Below are positions 25,511-34,548 of a stretch of 64,000 bases of DNA, in pieces. This DNA is from Chryseobacterium scophthalmum (GTDB taxonomy: Bacteria; Bacteroidota; Bacteroidia; Flavobacteriales; Weeksellaceae). The DNA lies in the NCBI RefSeq assembly GCF_900143185.1, contig NZ_FSRQ01000002.1:62001-126000 (forward strand), in the 5' to 3' direction. A program made the position numbers and the translations under genes. The notes under the pieces were generated by a model. That model was not told the DNA's origin. It made no database searches and saw nothing but the letters and a program-made list of their open reading frames with translations. Numbering within the stretch: position 1 is the stretch's first letter; every line of letters starts with the position of its first letter.

Positions 25511-26440
25511 CTAGCAAAACGATGCAATAATTTTATCTACAATTACTTGTGCCAACTTTTCTTTGCTTTGATGCGTCCAGCCTGCAATATGAGGCGTTAC
25601 GATTACTTTTTCTGAGTCTAAAAGATATTGCAAATCTTCATTTTCCGATTCTAAATTTTCAAAAGAAGCTTTTTCGTATTCTAAAACATCCAGACATGCA
25701 CCTTTTACTTTTCCGGATTTTAGAGCTTCAACTAAATATTTCGTCTCTACATTCTTTCCTCTTGCGGTATTCACGAAATAGAAATCGTTTTTCATTTTAT
25801 TAATAAACGCTGAATCAATTAAATAATGAGTTTCTTCCGTCATAGGAATATGCAAACTTAAAACCTCTGCTTTTTCTTTTAATTCTTCCAAAGAAACCTG
25901 CGTTGCAAACTCGTCTGAAAGATCAGAAAGAATATCATGGAAAATCACTTTACATCCAAAACCTGAAAGTCTTTTTGCAGTAGCTTTTCCCATGTTTCCG
26001 TAACCTATAAGACCAACCGTTTTTCCAAGCAATTCATCACCACGGTTTTCTTCACGCAACCAAATTCCTTTTTTCACTTCATTTGAAGCAATGAAAAGAC
26101 GATTCATTAAAATCAGCAACATTCCAACTACATGTTCAGCAACGGAATCTCTGTTTCCTTCCGGAGAATTAATTAATTGAATCCCTAATTTTTCAGCAAC
26201 AGGAATATCAATATTTTCCATTCCTGCTCCTACTCTTGCAATGAATTTCAAATTGCTTGCTTTTTCTAAAAAGTTTTGATCTAAAGGAATTCTGCTTCTA
26301 ATAATTACCCCATCGTAATTTTGAATTTTACCACAAACCTCATCATATGAAGACGTAAAATCTTCTTCCAAAATAAAGTTCTTCGCTAAAAGCTGTTCGG
26401 TAATAAGAGGGTGATTTTTATCTAATAATAAGATTCTCAT
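25511..26440 (-). CDS. D-2-hydroxyacid dehydrogenase, NAD-dependent
   Basis: The 309-residue enzyme has the family fold: N- and C-terminal substrate-domain parts flank a Rossmann domain with GLIGYGNMGKATAKRL (about 143-158). Catalytic Arg and Glu are in the NTARG and DVLEYE blocks, and the His is in TPHIAGWTHQS (about 278-288). The segment RVGAGMENIDI near residue 70 is typical of 3-phosphoglycerate dehydrogenase-like members. It lacks the C-terminal ACT domain and so may be a short SerA or a general 2-ketoacid reductase. The gene stands between the thioesterase and a serine hydrolase with no obvious serine-pathway neighbours. Confidence 0.88.
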   Translation of the reverse strand: MRILLLDKNHPLITEQLLAKNFILEEDFTSSYDEVCGKIQNYDGVIIRSRIPLDQNFLEKASNLKFIARVGAGMENIDIPVAEKLGIQLINSPEGNRDSVAEHVVGMLLILMNRLFIASNEVKKGIWLREENRGDELLGKTVGLIGYGNMGKATAKRLSGFGCKVIFHDILSDLSDEFATQVSLEELKEKAEVLSLHIPMTEETHYLIDSAFINKMKNDFYFVNTARGKNVETKYLVEALKSGKVKGACLDVLEYEKASFENLESENEDLQYLLDSEKVIVTPHIAGWTHQSKEKLAQVIVDKIIASFC

Positions 26441-26464
26441 TTTTGTAACTTACATTTAAAAATA

Positions 26465-26487
26465 AACGGAAGAAAAATTCTTCCGTT
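26465..26487 (-). terminator. Terminator after the thioesterase gene
   Basis: AACGGAAGAA pairs perfectly with TTCTTCCGTT around AAA or TTT and is followed on the minus strand by TATTTTT. It lies just after the thioesterase stop. Confidence 0.8.
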
Positions 26488-26492
26488 GTAAA

Positions 26493-27020
26493 TTATTGTT
26501 CAATTTCTCCTGAAAATAGCTTTTTCAATTCTACAGAATCTGTTGGCTTCATTCTTCCCGAAAGAATCAGCGATAATTCTTTTCTTCTTAAAGCTGCTGC
26601 AAATCTTTCTTTTTCAAGCTCGGTCTCCGGCTCCATCTGAGGAATTGGGATTGGACGATTAAACTCATCAACCGCAACGAAAGTATAAATTCCTTTATTT
26701 GTTTGAATTTTTTTCTGGTTGATTGGATCATCTAACCAAACATCCACATAAATTTCCATCGAAGTTCCGAATGCACGTGAAACCTTAGATTCCATCACAA
26801 CGATTCCTCCTTCCGGAATCGGATGATCGAAAGAAACATGGTTTACAGAAGCTGTTACTACTCTTCTTTCGCAATGTCTGGTTGCAGAAATTGATGCGCA
26901 ACGATCCATTCTTGCCAACAATTCACCTCCAAAAAGGTTTCTCAGTTGGTTGGTATCATTGGGAAGTACGATATTCGTCATTACCGTCAGAGATTCTGAC
27001 GCCTTTTTTATTTTTGCCAT
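26493..27020 (-). CDS. Acyl-CoA thioesterase, hotdog fold
   Basis: The 175-residue protein is a single hotdog domain of the cytosolic acyl-CoA hydrolase (YciA/Acot12-like) type. Visible blocks are NLFGGELLARMDRCASISAT (about 27-46), with the active-site Asp, HVSFDHPIPEGG and VVMESKVSRAFGTSMEIYVD. It hydrolyses acyl-CoA to free acid and CoA in the cytoplasm; the chain-length preference is not visible. It begins 6 bases after the stop of the HU-like membrane protein gene, so the two are probably cotranscribed. Confidence 0.9.
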   Translation of the reverse strand: MAKIKKASESLTVMTNIVLPNDTNQLRNLFGGELLARMDRCASISATRHCERRVVTASVNHVSFDHPIPEGGIVVMESKVSRAFGTSMEIYVDVWLDDPINQKKIQTNKGIYTFVAVDEFNRPIPIPQMEPETELEKERFAAALRRKELSLILSGRMKPTDSVELKKLFSGEIEQ

Positions 27021-27026
27021 TTTGAT

Positions 27027-27770
27027 TTACTTTTTTTTGGAATTGGGTTTCCAAGTTTTTGCAGCCTGCTTTATTGAATCTTTTTTAAGAGAATCCGCTT
27101 TAAAAGCTTTTACAGAATCTTCTCTTTTTATCTCTGCCGAATCTATTTTTACCGGCATTTTCTTTTCAATTCTCTTTGTTTTGGTCTGTACCGAAACATC
27201 ATCAAAAGATTTTTTTCCGAAGATAAGTTCCTGTTGAGTATATCCTAAATATAATATTCCTAAAACCGGAATAATAAAAAGGAAAATCCAAAGAATTGAT
27301 TTATTAAATTTATAATCTTTCTCAGGGTTTATCGGGCTTTCGAAAGAGTCACCTTCATTGATATCGGAGAAACGAATTTCTTCCAAACCATAAAAATCAG
27401 GATGATCAGATTCTAAACGATTTCCTTTGAAATGAAGTTCTCTGTCTTCAAGAAAAATAGTTCCGAGATTCTGGATCTCCAAAGTATGCTCTGCCTGAAG
27501 TTTTTTCTTCCAAAAATCAGTCTGGATCTGCAATTCATTTTCAGCCGCTTCTTTTGAAATTGATTTTTTATTGCTGATAAAATCTACCAAATCATCAGAT
27601 GAAACCTGATAATCAGAATGGAATGCAATTTTTGAAGAAGGAGGAAGAATACTTCCGTTGTCTGAGTTGATGACCGCTTTAGAATTTTCCAGAGAAAATA
27701 CACCAAACTTTGGAACGGTAACGGTTCCAAATTGTTTCAAATAGTCTAAAATGTAAGCTGAAATATTCAT
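27027..27770 (-). CDS. HU/CCDC81-like membrane protein
   Basis: The 247-residue protein begins with an HU-like domain pair of the prokaryotic CCDC81 type (ISAYILDYLKQFGTVTVPKF, then PPSSKIAFHSDYQVSSDDLV and ELQIQTDFWKKKLQ) in its first 125 residues. A transmembrane helix follows at about 172-190 (SILWIFLFIIPVLGILYLGY). The C-terminal 50 residues are a Lys/Asp-rich linker. In other Bacteroidota this domain pair is joined to a periplasmic SPOR domain that binds peptidoglycan; here the C-terminus stops without one. Role in cell envelope or division is inferred. It is followed closely by the thioesterase gene. Confidence 0.8.
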   Translation of the reverse strand: MNISAYILDYLKQFGTVTVPKFGVFSLENSKAVINSDNGSILPPSSKIAFHSDYQVSSDDLVDFISNKKSISKEAAENELQIQTDFWKKKLQAEHTLEIQNLGTIFLEDRELHFKGNRLESDHPDFYGLEEIRFSDINEGDSFESPINPEKDYKFNKSILWIFLFIIPVLGILYLGYTQQELIFGKKSFDDVSVQTKTKRIEKKMPVKIDSAEIKREDSVKAFKADSLKKDSIKQAAKTWKPNSKKK

Positions 27771-27854
27771 TTGGTGGCAAATTTATGACTTTTTCGTGAC
27801 TTTTTGGAAGATTTATTTGTAATGTATAACAAGCAATAATTTTAAAAAATTAAA

Positions 27855-27884
27855 ACTAAAAAAGACTGCCGAAACAGTCTTTAA
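27855..27884 (-). terminator. Terminator of the TPP-controlled receptor gene
   Basis: AAAGACTG pairs with CAGTCTTT around a 6-base loop, with T-rich flanks on the minus strand, 57 bases after the receptor stop. Confidence 0.8.
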
Positions 27885-27941
27885 AAAATTTAATCTGAAC
27901 TAACTTGAAATATATTGATATGAAATGGTGTCGAATTTTAA

Positions 27942-30074
27942 TTATTGAATTTTCCAGCTGATCCCAAACATAAAATTGGTTCCTGCCTGAGAAAAATAAA
28001 CCGGACCATTGTAAACATACCCGTTGTTTACATATTTCTGATTAAAAATATTATTCACCAAAAGTTTTAAAGCAACCTCATGTTTTGCAATTTTAAAGTC
28101 ATATTGCGCATTAAAATCTGTAAGCAGATAATCGTCAAGTTGTAAACTCTGAGTTTCTGTATTATCCAAATATTGCTTTCCAACAAACTGATTCATCAAA
28201 GCAAAGTGGAAATTCTTAGTTGGATTGTATTTCAGGCTAATATTGGCAATTAAATTAGGTGAAAATGAAATTTCAGTGTTCCCTAGCTCGGTAATTTCTT
28301 TTTTATTTTTAATTCTGAAATCCAGATTTCTGTTTTGACTCACACTTACATTTGCTGAGATTTCCCATTGTTTTGAAAGTTTTGCCAAAGCTCCAATTTC
28401 TACACCTCTTCTGTAACTTTTCCCGGAATTGGTTCTGATAAACTCTCCAATATTACTGATCTGACCGTTTAAAACCAACTGATTCAGATAATACATATAA
28501 TAAAGGTTGGCTGTAAAAGCTACTTTACCAAACTGCTTTTCAATTCCTGCTTCAAAATCATGCAGTTTTTCTGATTTCACATCATTGTTTGATATTAAAT
28601 CATCACGATTGGGCTCGCGTTGCGCATGAGCATAAGAGAAGAAAACTTTTCCGTTTCCTAGTTTATAATTAACTCCCGCTTTTGGATTAAAAAACAGCCA
28701 GTTTTTATCAAGATTAGCACCTTCTCCATCGCCTTCCATTAATATTTTAGTATCGTAATCGATATTTCTCAGCTGAAGATCTCCGAAGAATTCAAAATCA
28801 TTTACTTTGATTAATGCTTTAGCAAAAGCTGCAACTTCAGTTTTCACCGAACGATTGCGATAATATTCATATTCATCAATATTTGGAAAATACACTCCGG
28901 TAACATTCCCATAATGTCTTCCGTAATACTGATTTCCTACCAATCCGAAATTCAAATCTAGATTTTCAAATTTCCCGTATAAAGTAGAAACCAAACCATA
29001 GAAATCGTTGTTCAACCATTTTTTTCTGATAAAATCAGTTTGATTTACCGGAGAACCGTTTAATTCAAACACTGGAAGATTGTAATTGGAGTAATGCGTT
29101 GCATCTTCATCTTCTTCGTTTACTCTTACGTAATTTTCATAAAACCCTCTTCCTTTTGTGTAATGAAGAGTTGTTTCAAGATTCCAACGCTCGTTGATGT
29201 TTTGTTCCCATAAAAACTGATAATGATTTTGTCTGTAATTATCAGTTTCGTTATCATAAAATTTCTCTTCGCCCGTAAAAAGATCTGTGTATTGACCGGA
29301 ATAATTCAGTCGAGGGTTTGTTTCCCAGGTTTGTCTATCAATTCCGTTCCAGGCTTGATACGTTTTTTCTTTACCTCCAAAAGCCATCAAGCGAAGTTTT
29401 GTTTTCCCTTCCTCAAATAAAGCTGTGAAATTGTAAGAATTTAAATCTGAAAAAGCCCTGTCGATATATCCATCAGAATGAATATATGAATATCTTCCCA
29501 TCACAGAAAGTCGGTCTTTCCAGAATTTACCAGAACCTACCTCAGCCGAATATTTGTACGTATTAAATGATCCGTAGCTATCATCTGTTTTAAAATAAAA
29601 TTTTTCTTCAGGCTCTTTAGAAATCACATTAATACTTGCTCCAAAAGCCGAAACTCCATTATTAGATGTTCCCACACCTCTTTGAATCACAATTTGTGAA
29701 GCCGAGCTCGTAAGATCCGGAACATTGACGAAGAAAGTTCCTTGGCTTTCAGAATCGTTGAACGGAACGCCATTCATCATCACATTAATCCCTCTTCCTG
29801 CAACTCCACGAATTCTGAATCCTGTGTAACCCACCCCATTTCCGGCATCGGAAGTAGAAATAATTGAAGTTTGATTTTTTAAGAGAATAGGAAGATCCTG
29901 CCCAAGATTTCTTCCGTCAAGATCTTTCTGAACATTAATGATCTCTTTGGCAACAGGAAGTCTTTTGGTAAAGTTAACAGCTTCAATTTCTCTGATTTTC
30001 AGAGAATCATTATTTAGAGTTTGTGCAAAACTCAGGGAACTTGCGGTAAGTCCTAAAAAAAACAATCCTTTCAT
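27942..30074 (-). CDS. TonB-dependent outer-membrane receptor, probable thiamine or thiamine-precursor transporter
   Basis: With the start at 30074 (MKGLFFL) the product has 710 residues and a clear signal peptide ending SLSFAQ; the upstream ATG at 30131 is inside the leader RNA. The plug domain covers about residues 45-160 (TGFRIRGVAGRGINVMMNGV, NVPDLTSSASQIVIQRGVGT), followed by a 22-strand-type barrel and a final strand NFMFGISWKIQ. There is no N-terminal carboxypeptidase-like domain, unlike SusC proteins. A TPP riboswitch in its leader implies repression by thiamine pyrophosphate, and TPP-controlled receptors of this type were predicted to import thiamine or a precursor. No transporter permease is adjacent. 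Confidence 0.88.
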   Translation of the reverse strand: MKGLFFLGLTASSLSFAQTLNNDSLKIREIEAVNFTKRLPVAKEIINVQKDLDGRNLGQDLPILLKNQTSIISTSDAGNGVGYTGFRIRGVAGRGINVMMNGVPFNDSESQGTFFVNVPDLTSSASQIVIQRGVGTSNNGVSAFGASINVISKEPEEKFYFKTDDSYGSFNTYKYSAEVGSGKFWKDRLSVMGRYSYIHSDGYIDRAFSDLNSYNFTALFEEGKTKLRLMAFGGKEKTYQAWNGIDRQTWETNPRLNYSGQYTDLFTGEEKFYDNETDNYRQNHYQFLWEQNINERWNLETTLHYTKGRGFYENYVRVNEEDEDATHYSNYNLPVFELNGSPVNQTDFIRKKWLNNDFYGLVSTLYGKFENLDLNFGLVGNQYYGRHYGNVTGVYFPNIDEYEYYRNRSVKTEVAAFAKALIKVNDFEFFGDLQLRNIDYDTKILMEGDGEGANLDKNWLFFNPKAGVNYKLGNGKVFFSYAHAQREPNRDDLISNNDVKSEKLHDFEAGIEKQFGKVAFTANLYYMYYLNQLVLNGQISNIGEFIRTNSGKSYRRGVEIGALAKLSKQWEISANVSVSQNRNLDFRIKNKKEITELGNTEISFSPNLIANISLKYNPTKNFHFALMNQFVGKQYLDNTETQSLQLDDYLLTDFNAQYDFKIAKHEVALKLLVNNIFNQKYVNNGYVYNGPVYFSQAGTNFMFGISWKIQ

Positions 30075-30100
30075 TCTTATAAATTTTAAAAATTTAATGG

Positions 30101-30111
30101 AATAAAAGGGG
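30101..30111 (-). promoter_or_regulatory. Candidate anti-aptamer segment in the receptor leader
   Basis: The RNA segment CCCCTTTTATT, 27 bases ahead of the start codon, is complementary (one bulged base) to AATAAAGGGG at the 5' side of the TPP aptamer (30273-30264). It could form a switch by competing with aptamer folding. No experiment supports this yet. Confidence 0.4.
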
Positions 30112-30199
30112 CGATTAAAGTAATGTAACAATTTACTAATTTAACAGTCTAACAATGAAATTGGTAAATTTCTACACTGTTATATTGGTACATTTTCAA

Positions 30200-30280
30200 A
30201 TTTCCCTAAACAGCATTACCCGTTCCAGGTTCATTGGGTATAATCTCAGCCCGCTTTGGAGCACCCCTTTATTTCAGCGG
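30200..30280 (-). ncRNA. TPP riboswitch (THI element) upstream of the TonB-dependent receptor
   Basis: On the minus strand the conserved THI-box blocks appear in order: GGGGTGCTCC, GCGGGCTGAGA, TTATACCC, GAACCTGGAAC, GGGTAATGC and TTTAGGGA. P2 and P3 can form, and the AAAT/ATTT ends can form a short P1. A TAATTTTG promoter box at 30288-30281 puts the transcript start immediately before the aptamer. Binding of thiamine pyrophosphate is expected to turn off the downstream receptor. Confidence 0.95.
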
Positions 30281-30346
30281 CAAAATTACTAAAAATATGC
30301 GAATTAAAAATATTTTGAAATTGAGATTCAGATTTAACTATAAAAC

Positions 30347-31114
30347 TTAGTAAGATCGGTTGTAGGAATCTATATAATAATAGTTTTTATCATCCTTTGT
30401 GACTTCAAACATTTTGCCCAATTTCCAGCTGTAATTCCTTTTTATATCTGAATATTCAAACGGAATGATAATCTTATTATTGATATCAATCACACCAAAT
30501 TTATCATTATACGTTGCCACGATCATCGGATTTGCCAAATCATTACCTTCCAAAATATAGAGATATTGATAATTTGGATAAATAGTAAACTGACTGCGGT
30601 CTGATGGATTTTTAAACTTCGAATCTTCAATGATTCCGTATTTTTTGTTTAAAATATAGGCATGAAATAATGCTTTTTTCAATTCCAAACTACATTTTCC
30701 TAAATCAGCATCTTTATATTGATAAACTTTTTTGCCTGATCTATTAATTCTGAAAGTAATTTTATCTTTTTCTACAGTGGCAAAATCTCCACCTCCAAAC
30801 TTTCTGATTTTCTCGTTGGGAGAGTTTAAAAGGTTGCAATCTTCACCAAAAAACATCACCAGATCATACTCCGGCTGAATTACAAATTTTCCTTTTTGAT
30901 TAACAAAGCCCGATTTTCCATTCTTTTTTTGCGGAATCAACAATGGAACTTCTTCATTAACCACAGGAAGTTTCGACACGTCATTTTTTACAATATTTGA
31001 CTTTACTGCATTTTTAGTTCTATTTAAATTATTCTTTTTAAGAGTTTTAGATTGAGAAAAAGCAAAAACAGAACACGTTATTAAAAAACCCAACTTCAAT
31101 TTCCTTAGAATCAT
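30347..31114 (-). CDS. Exported WG-repeat protein
   Basis: With a start at 31114 (MILRKLK; the ATG at 31135 adds seven residues) the product has 255 residues. A signal peptide (GFLITCSVFAFSQ) is followed by a basic linker and then three WG/KWG-type repeats: KSGFVNQKGKFVIQPEYD (about 69-86), KKYGIIED, and DKFGVIDINNKIIIPFEYSD near the end. WG repeats form beta-propeller-like or leucine-rich-like solenoids in secreted or surface proteins of Bacteroidota. Function unknown. It stands 72 bases beyond the predicted start of the TPP-receptor transcript and has its own direction-matched unit. Confidence 0.78.
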   Translation of the reverse strand: MILRKLKLGFLITCSVFAFSQSKTLKKNNLNRTKNAVKSNIVKNDVSKLPVVNEEVPLLIPQKKNGKSGFVNQKGKFVIQPEYDLVMFFGEDCNLLNSPNEKIRKFGGGDFATVEKDKITFRINRSGKKVYQYKDADLGKCSLELKKALFHAYILNKKYGIIEDSKFKNPSDRSQFTIYPNYQYLYILEGNDLANPMIVATYNDKFGVIDINNKIIIPFEYSDIKRNYSWKLGKMFEVTKDDKNYYYIDSYNRSY

Positions 31115-31463
31115 CTTATGTTTATTTTGTACCAAAAATAGAAAATATAAAATTCATATTTATAAAGAATCTAAATAATTTCAACCTTACAAAATAGTAA
31201 AATTTCGTAAATTTGGAAACATTTTCAAGTGTTTAACAACGGAAAACTAAATTTTGAAGGTTTTTTTGATAAATCTAAAAAAATAACATCAGTTCTTATC
31301 TGTTAAATTTTATTTCAGAAAAGATTTTCAATAAACAGCTTCAATTCCGATAACAAACTTAGAAAGATTTACGAATAAATCGTAAAACAATTGAAAGTGA
31401 TGCGTATTAGGAATTTTATTAAATCCCAAAGGCGCGTTTAAAAATGAAAAGACTTCTAGAATT

Positions 31464-34244
31464 ATGAATATTTATCAGGATTACATCCAAGAAATCGAAG
31501 AAAGAAAAAACCAGGGACTCCACCCAAAACCAATTGACGGCGCAGATCTATTAAGCGCAATTATTGAGCAGATTAAAGATACAGCAAACGAATACAGAGC
31601 TGATTCTCTTAAATTTTTTATTTATAACACTTTACCGGGTACAACAAGTGCTGCAGGAGTAAAGGCTAAGTTTTTAAAAGAAATTATTCTTGGCGAATCT
31701 GTGGTTGAAGAAATTACTCCAGCTTACGCTTTTGAATTATTATCTCATATGAAAGGCGGACCTTCTATCGAAGTTCTTCTTGATTTAGCTTTAGGAAACG
31801 ATGAAGCAACTGCAAAACCTGCTGCTGAAGTTCTTAAAACTCAGGTTTACTTATATGATGCTGATACAGCACGTTTAAAAGATGCTTTCGAATCTGGTAA
31901 TGTAATCGCTAAAGATATTTTGGAAAGCTACGCCAAAGCTGAATTTTTCACTAAACTTCCTGAAGTTGCAGAAGAAATTAAAGTAGTGACTTTCATCGCT
32001 GGTGAAGGTGATATTTCTACAGATTTATTGTCTCCTGGAAATCAGGCTCATTCTCGTTCAGACAGAGAACTTCACGGTAAATGTATGATCACACCTGAAG
32101 CGCAGGACGAAATCAAAATGCTTCAAGCTCAACATCCTGATGCAAGTGTAATGCTTATCGCAGAAAAAGGAACAATGGGAGTTGGTTCTTCTCGTATGTC
32201 TGGTGTAAACAACGTTGCACTTTGGACCGGGAAACAAGCAAGTCCTTATGTACCTTTCGTAAACATCGCTCCGATTGTAGCGGGAACAAATTGTATTTCT
32301 CCAATTTTCTTAACGACTGTTGATGTAACCGGAGGTATCGGAATTGACCTACAAAACTGGGTGAAAAAAGTTGACGAAAACGGAAACCCTGTTCGTAATG
32401 AAAATGGTGATATTGTTTTAGAAGAAAAATATTCTGTTGCTACAGGAACTGTTCTTACAATCAATACCAAAGAAAAAAAATTATACAATGGAGATGTTGA
32501 ATTGAAAGACATTTCAAAATCATTTACTCCTCAAAAATTAGAATTTATCAAAGCTGGTGGTTCTTACGCCATCGTTTTTGGTAAAAAAATTCAAACTTTT
32601 GCTGCAAAAACTTTAGGAATTACAGCTCCTACAGTTTTCGCTCCTTCTAAAGAAATTTCAATTGAAGGGCAAGGATTGACTGCTGTTGAGAAAATCTTCA
32701 ACAGAAATGCAGTGGGTGTTACTGAAGGTAAATTATTACATGCTGGTTCAGACGTTCGTGTAGAAGTAAACATTGTTGGTTCTCAGGACACGACAGGTTT
32801 GATGACTTCTCAGGAATTAGAATCTATGGCTGCAACCGTGATCTCTCCAATCGTAGACGGAGCTTACCAATCAGGTTGTCACACTGCTTCAGTTTGGGAT
32901 AAAAAAGCGCAGGCTAATATTCCTAAATTAATGAAATTCATGAACGATTTTGGGGTTATCACAGCTCGTGATCCGAAAGGTGAATATCACGCAATGACAG
33001 ACGTTATTCACAAAGTTCTTAACGATATTACAGTTGACGAATGGGCAATCATCATCGGAGGTGACTCTCACACAAGAATGTCTAAAGGTGTTGCTTTCGG
33101 AGCTGACTCTGGAACCGTAGCTCTTGCTTTAGCAACAGGTGAAGCATCAATGCCAATTCCTGAATCTGTGAAAGTGACTTTCAAAGGAGATATGAAAGAG
33201 CATATGGATTTCCGTGATGTGGTTCACGCAACTCAGGCTCAGATGCTGAAGCAATTTGACGGAGAAAACGTTTTCCAAGGTAGAATTATCGAAGTTCACA
33301 TCGGAACTCTTCCGGCCGACCAAGCGTTTACATTCACTGACTGGACTGCAGAAATGAAAGCGAAAGCTTCTATCTGTATTTCTGAAGACGATACTTTGAT
33401 CGAATCATTGGAAATTGCGAAAAGCAGGATCCAGATCATGATCAACAAAGGAATGGATAACCATAACCACGTTCTTCAAGGTCTAATTAACAAAGCAAAC
33501 AAGAGAATCGAGGAAATCAGAACGGGCGACAAACCTGCTTTGACTCCGGATGCTAATGCAAAATATTACGCAGAAGTAGTTGTTGACCTAGACATTATTG
33601 TTGAGCCAATGATCGCTGATCCTGATGTAAACAATGACGACGTTTCTAAAAGATATACTCACGATACCATCAGAGACCTTACTTTCTACGGTGGTGAGAA
33701 AAAAGTTGACCTTGGTTTCGTAGGTTCTTGTATGGTTCACAAAGGTGATTTGAAGATCGTTTCTCAAATGTTGAGAAATCTTGAACAGAAAAATGGTAAA
33801 GTAGAATTCAACGCACCATTGGTTGTTGCTGCTCCTACTTATAATATCATTGACGAACTAAAAGCTGAAGGTGACTGGGAATTATTAGAAAAATATTCAG
33901 GTTTTGAATTTAATGATAATGCTCCGAAAGGCGAAGCTCGTACTCAGTATGAAAATATGATGTACCTAGAGCGTCCAGGTTGTAACCTTTGTATGGGTAA
34001 CCAGGAGAAAGCTGAAAAAGGAGATACTGTTTTGGCAACTTCTACAAGACTTTTCCAAGGAAGAGTGGTTGAAGATTCTGAACGTAAAAAAGGTGAATCT
34101 TTATTAGCATCAACTCCGGTTGTTGTATTGTCTGCGATTATTGGAAGAATTCCAAATATTGACGAATACAAAGCTGCTGTTGAAGGTATCGATTTAACGA
34201 CTTTCGTTCCATCTATCAAAGAATTGGTTACCGTTGGTCACTAA
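31464..34244 (+). CDS. acnB: Aconitate hydratase B (2-methylisocitrate dehydratase type)
   Basis: The 926-residue enzyme converts citrate to isocitrate in the TCA cycle and may act on 2-methylisocitrate. The AcnB architecture is visible: an N-terminal HEAT-like region (residues 1-160), a swivel domain before the core, and the catalytic core with GGDSHTRMSKGVAFGADSG and the iron-sulfur ligands, including the CNLCMG pair at about 838. Compared with E. coli AcnB (865 residues) it is longer, as seen in Bacteroidota. The 328-base region before it is AT-rich with a TAAATTTG box at 31208-31215; I see no other feature there. It is followed by a terminator and then acnA. Confidence 0.96.
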   Translation: MNIYQDYIQEIEERKNQGLHPKPIDGADLLSAIIEQIKDTANEYRADSLKFFIYNTLPGTTSAAGVKAKFLKEIILGESVVEEITPAYAFELLSHMKGGPSIEVLLDLALGNDEATAKPAAEVLKTQVYLYDADTARLKDAFESGNVIAKDILESYAKAEFFTKLPEVAEEIKVVTFIAGEGDISTDLLSPGNQAHSRSDRELHGKCMITPEAQDEIKMLQAQHPDASVMLIAEKGTMGVGSSRMSGVNNVALWTGKQASPYVPFVNIAPIVAGTNCISPIFLTTVDVTGGIGIDLQNWVKKVDENGNPVRNENGDIVLEEKYSVATGTVLTINTKEKKLYNGDVELKDISKSFTPQKLEFIKAGGSYAIVFGKKIQTFAAKTLGITAPTVFAPSKEISIEGQGLTAVEKIFNRNAVGVTEGKLLHAGSDVRVEVNIVGSQDTTGLMTSQELESMAATVISPIVDGAYQSGCHTASVWDKKAQANIPKLMKFMNDFGVITARDPKGEYHAMTDVIHKVLNDITVDEWAIIIGGDSHTRMSKGVAFGADSGTVALALATGEASMPIPESVKVTFKGDMKEHMDFRDVVHATQAQMLKQFDGENVFQGRIIEVHIGTLPADQAFTFTDWTAEMKAKASICISEDDTLIESLEIAKSRIQIMINKGMDNHNHVLQGLINKANKRIEEIRTGDKPALTPDANAKYYAEVVVDLDIIVEPMIADPDVNNDDVSKRYTHDTIRDLTFYGGEKKVDLGFVGSCMVHKGDLKIVSQMLRNLEQKNGKVEFNAPLVVAAPTYNIIDELKAEGDWELLEKYSGFEFNDNAPKGEARTQYENMMYLERPGCNLCMGNQEKAEKGDTVLATSTRLFQGRVVEDSERKKGESLLASTPVVVLSAIIGRIPNIDEYKAAVEGIDLTTFVPSIKELVTVGH

Positions 34245-34278
34245 TTTTTAAATTAAAGTCGCAAGACTTTTTAAATAT

Positions 34279-34316
34279 AAAATGGAAGATTTCTTTTTGA
34301 AGTCTTCCATTTTTTT
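34279..34316 (+). terminator. acnB terminator
   Basis: AAAATGGAAGA pairs with TCTTCCATTTT, with TTC/GAA above it, and a T run follows. It stands in the 304-base acnB-acnA gap; the rest of the gap shows no other clear feature. Confidence 0.82.
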
Positions 34317-34548
34317 GTTTAGAATCTTTCCATTTAAGAGCAACTGGAATTATTTTAACCTATGTCAATGATTCAAAATTTATTTTTCCTTAACTTCATA
34401 GGTATAAAAAATAGTAGTTATTCATCTAATTAATCCTATTTTATGAATGGTAGGAATAGTATTTGATGAACCTTTATTGAAAAAATTTCCGGCCTTAGTT
34501 TTAATTAAAATCCCGGAAAACTATTAGAAAAGAAAAATTAAAATAGAT

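Noticed and set aside
27861..27882. AAAGACTG/CAGTCTTT palindrome as an operator or attachment site
   Set aside because: T-rich flank and position right after the receptor stop make a terminator the simpler reading.
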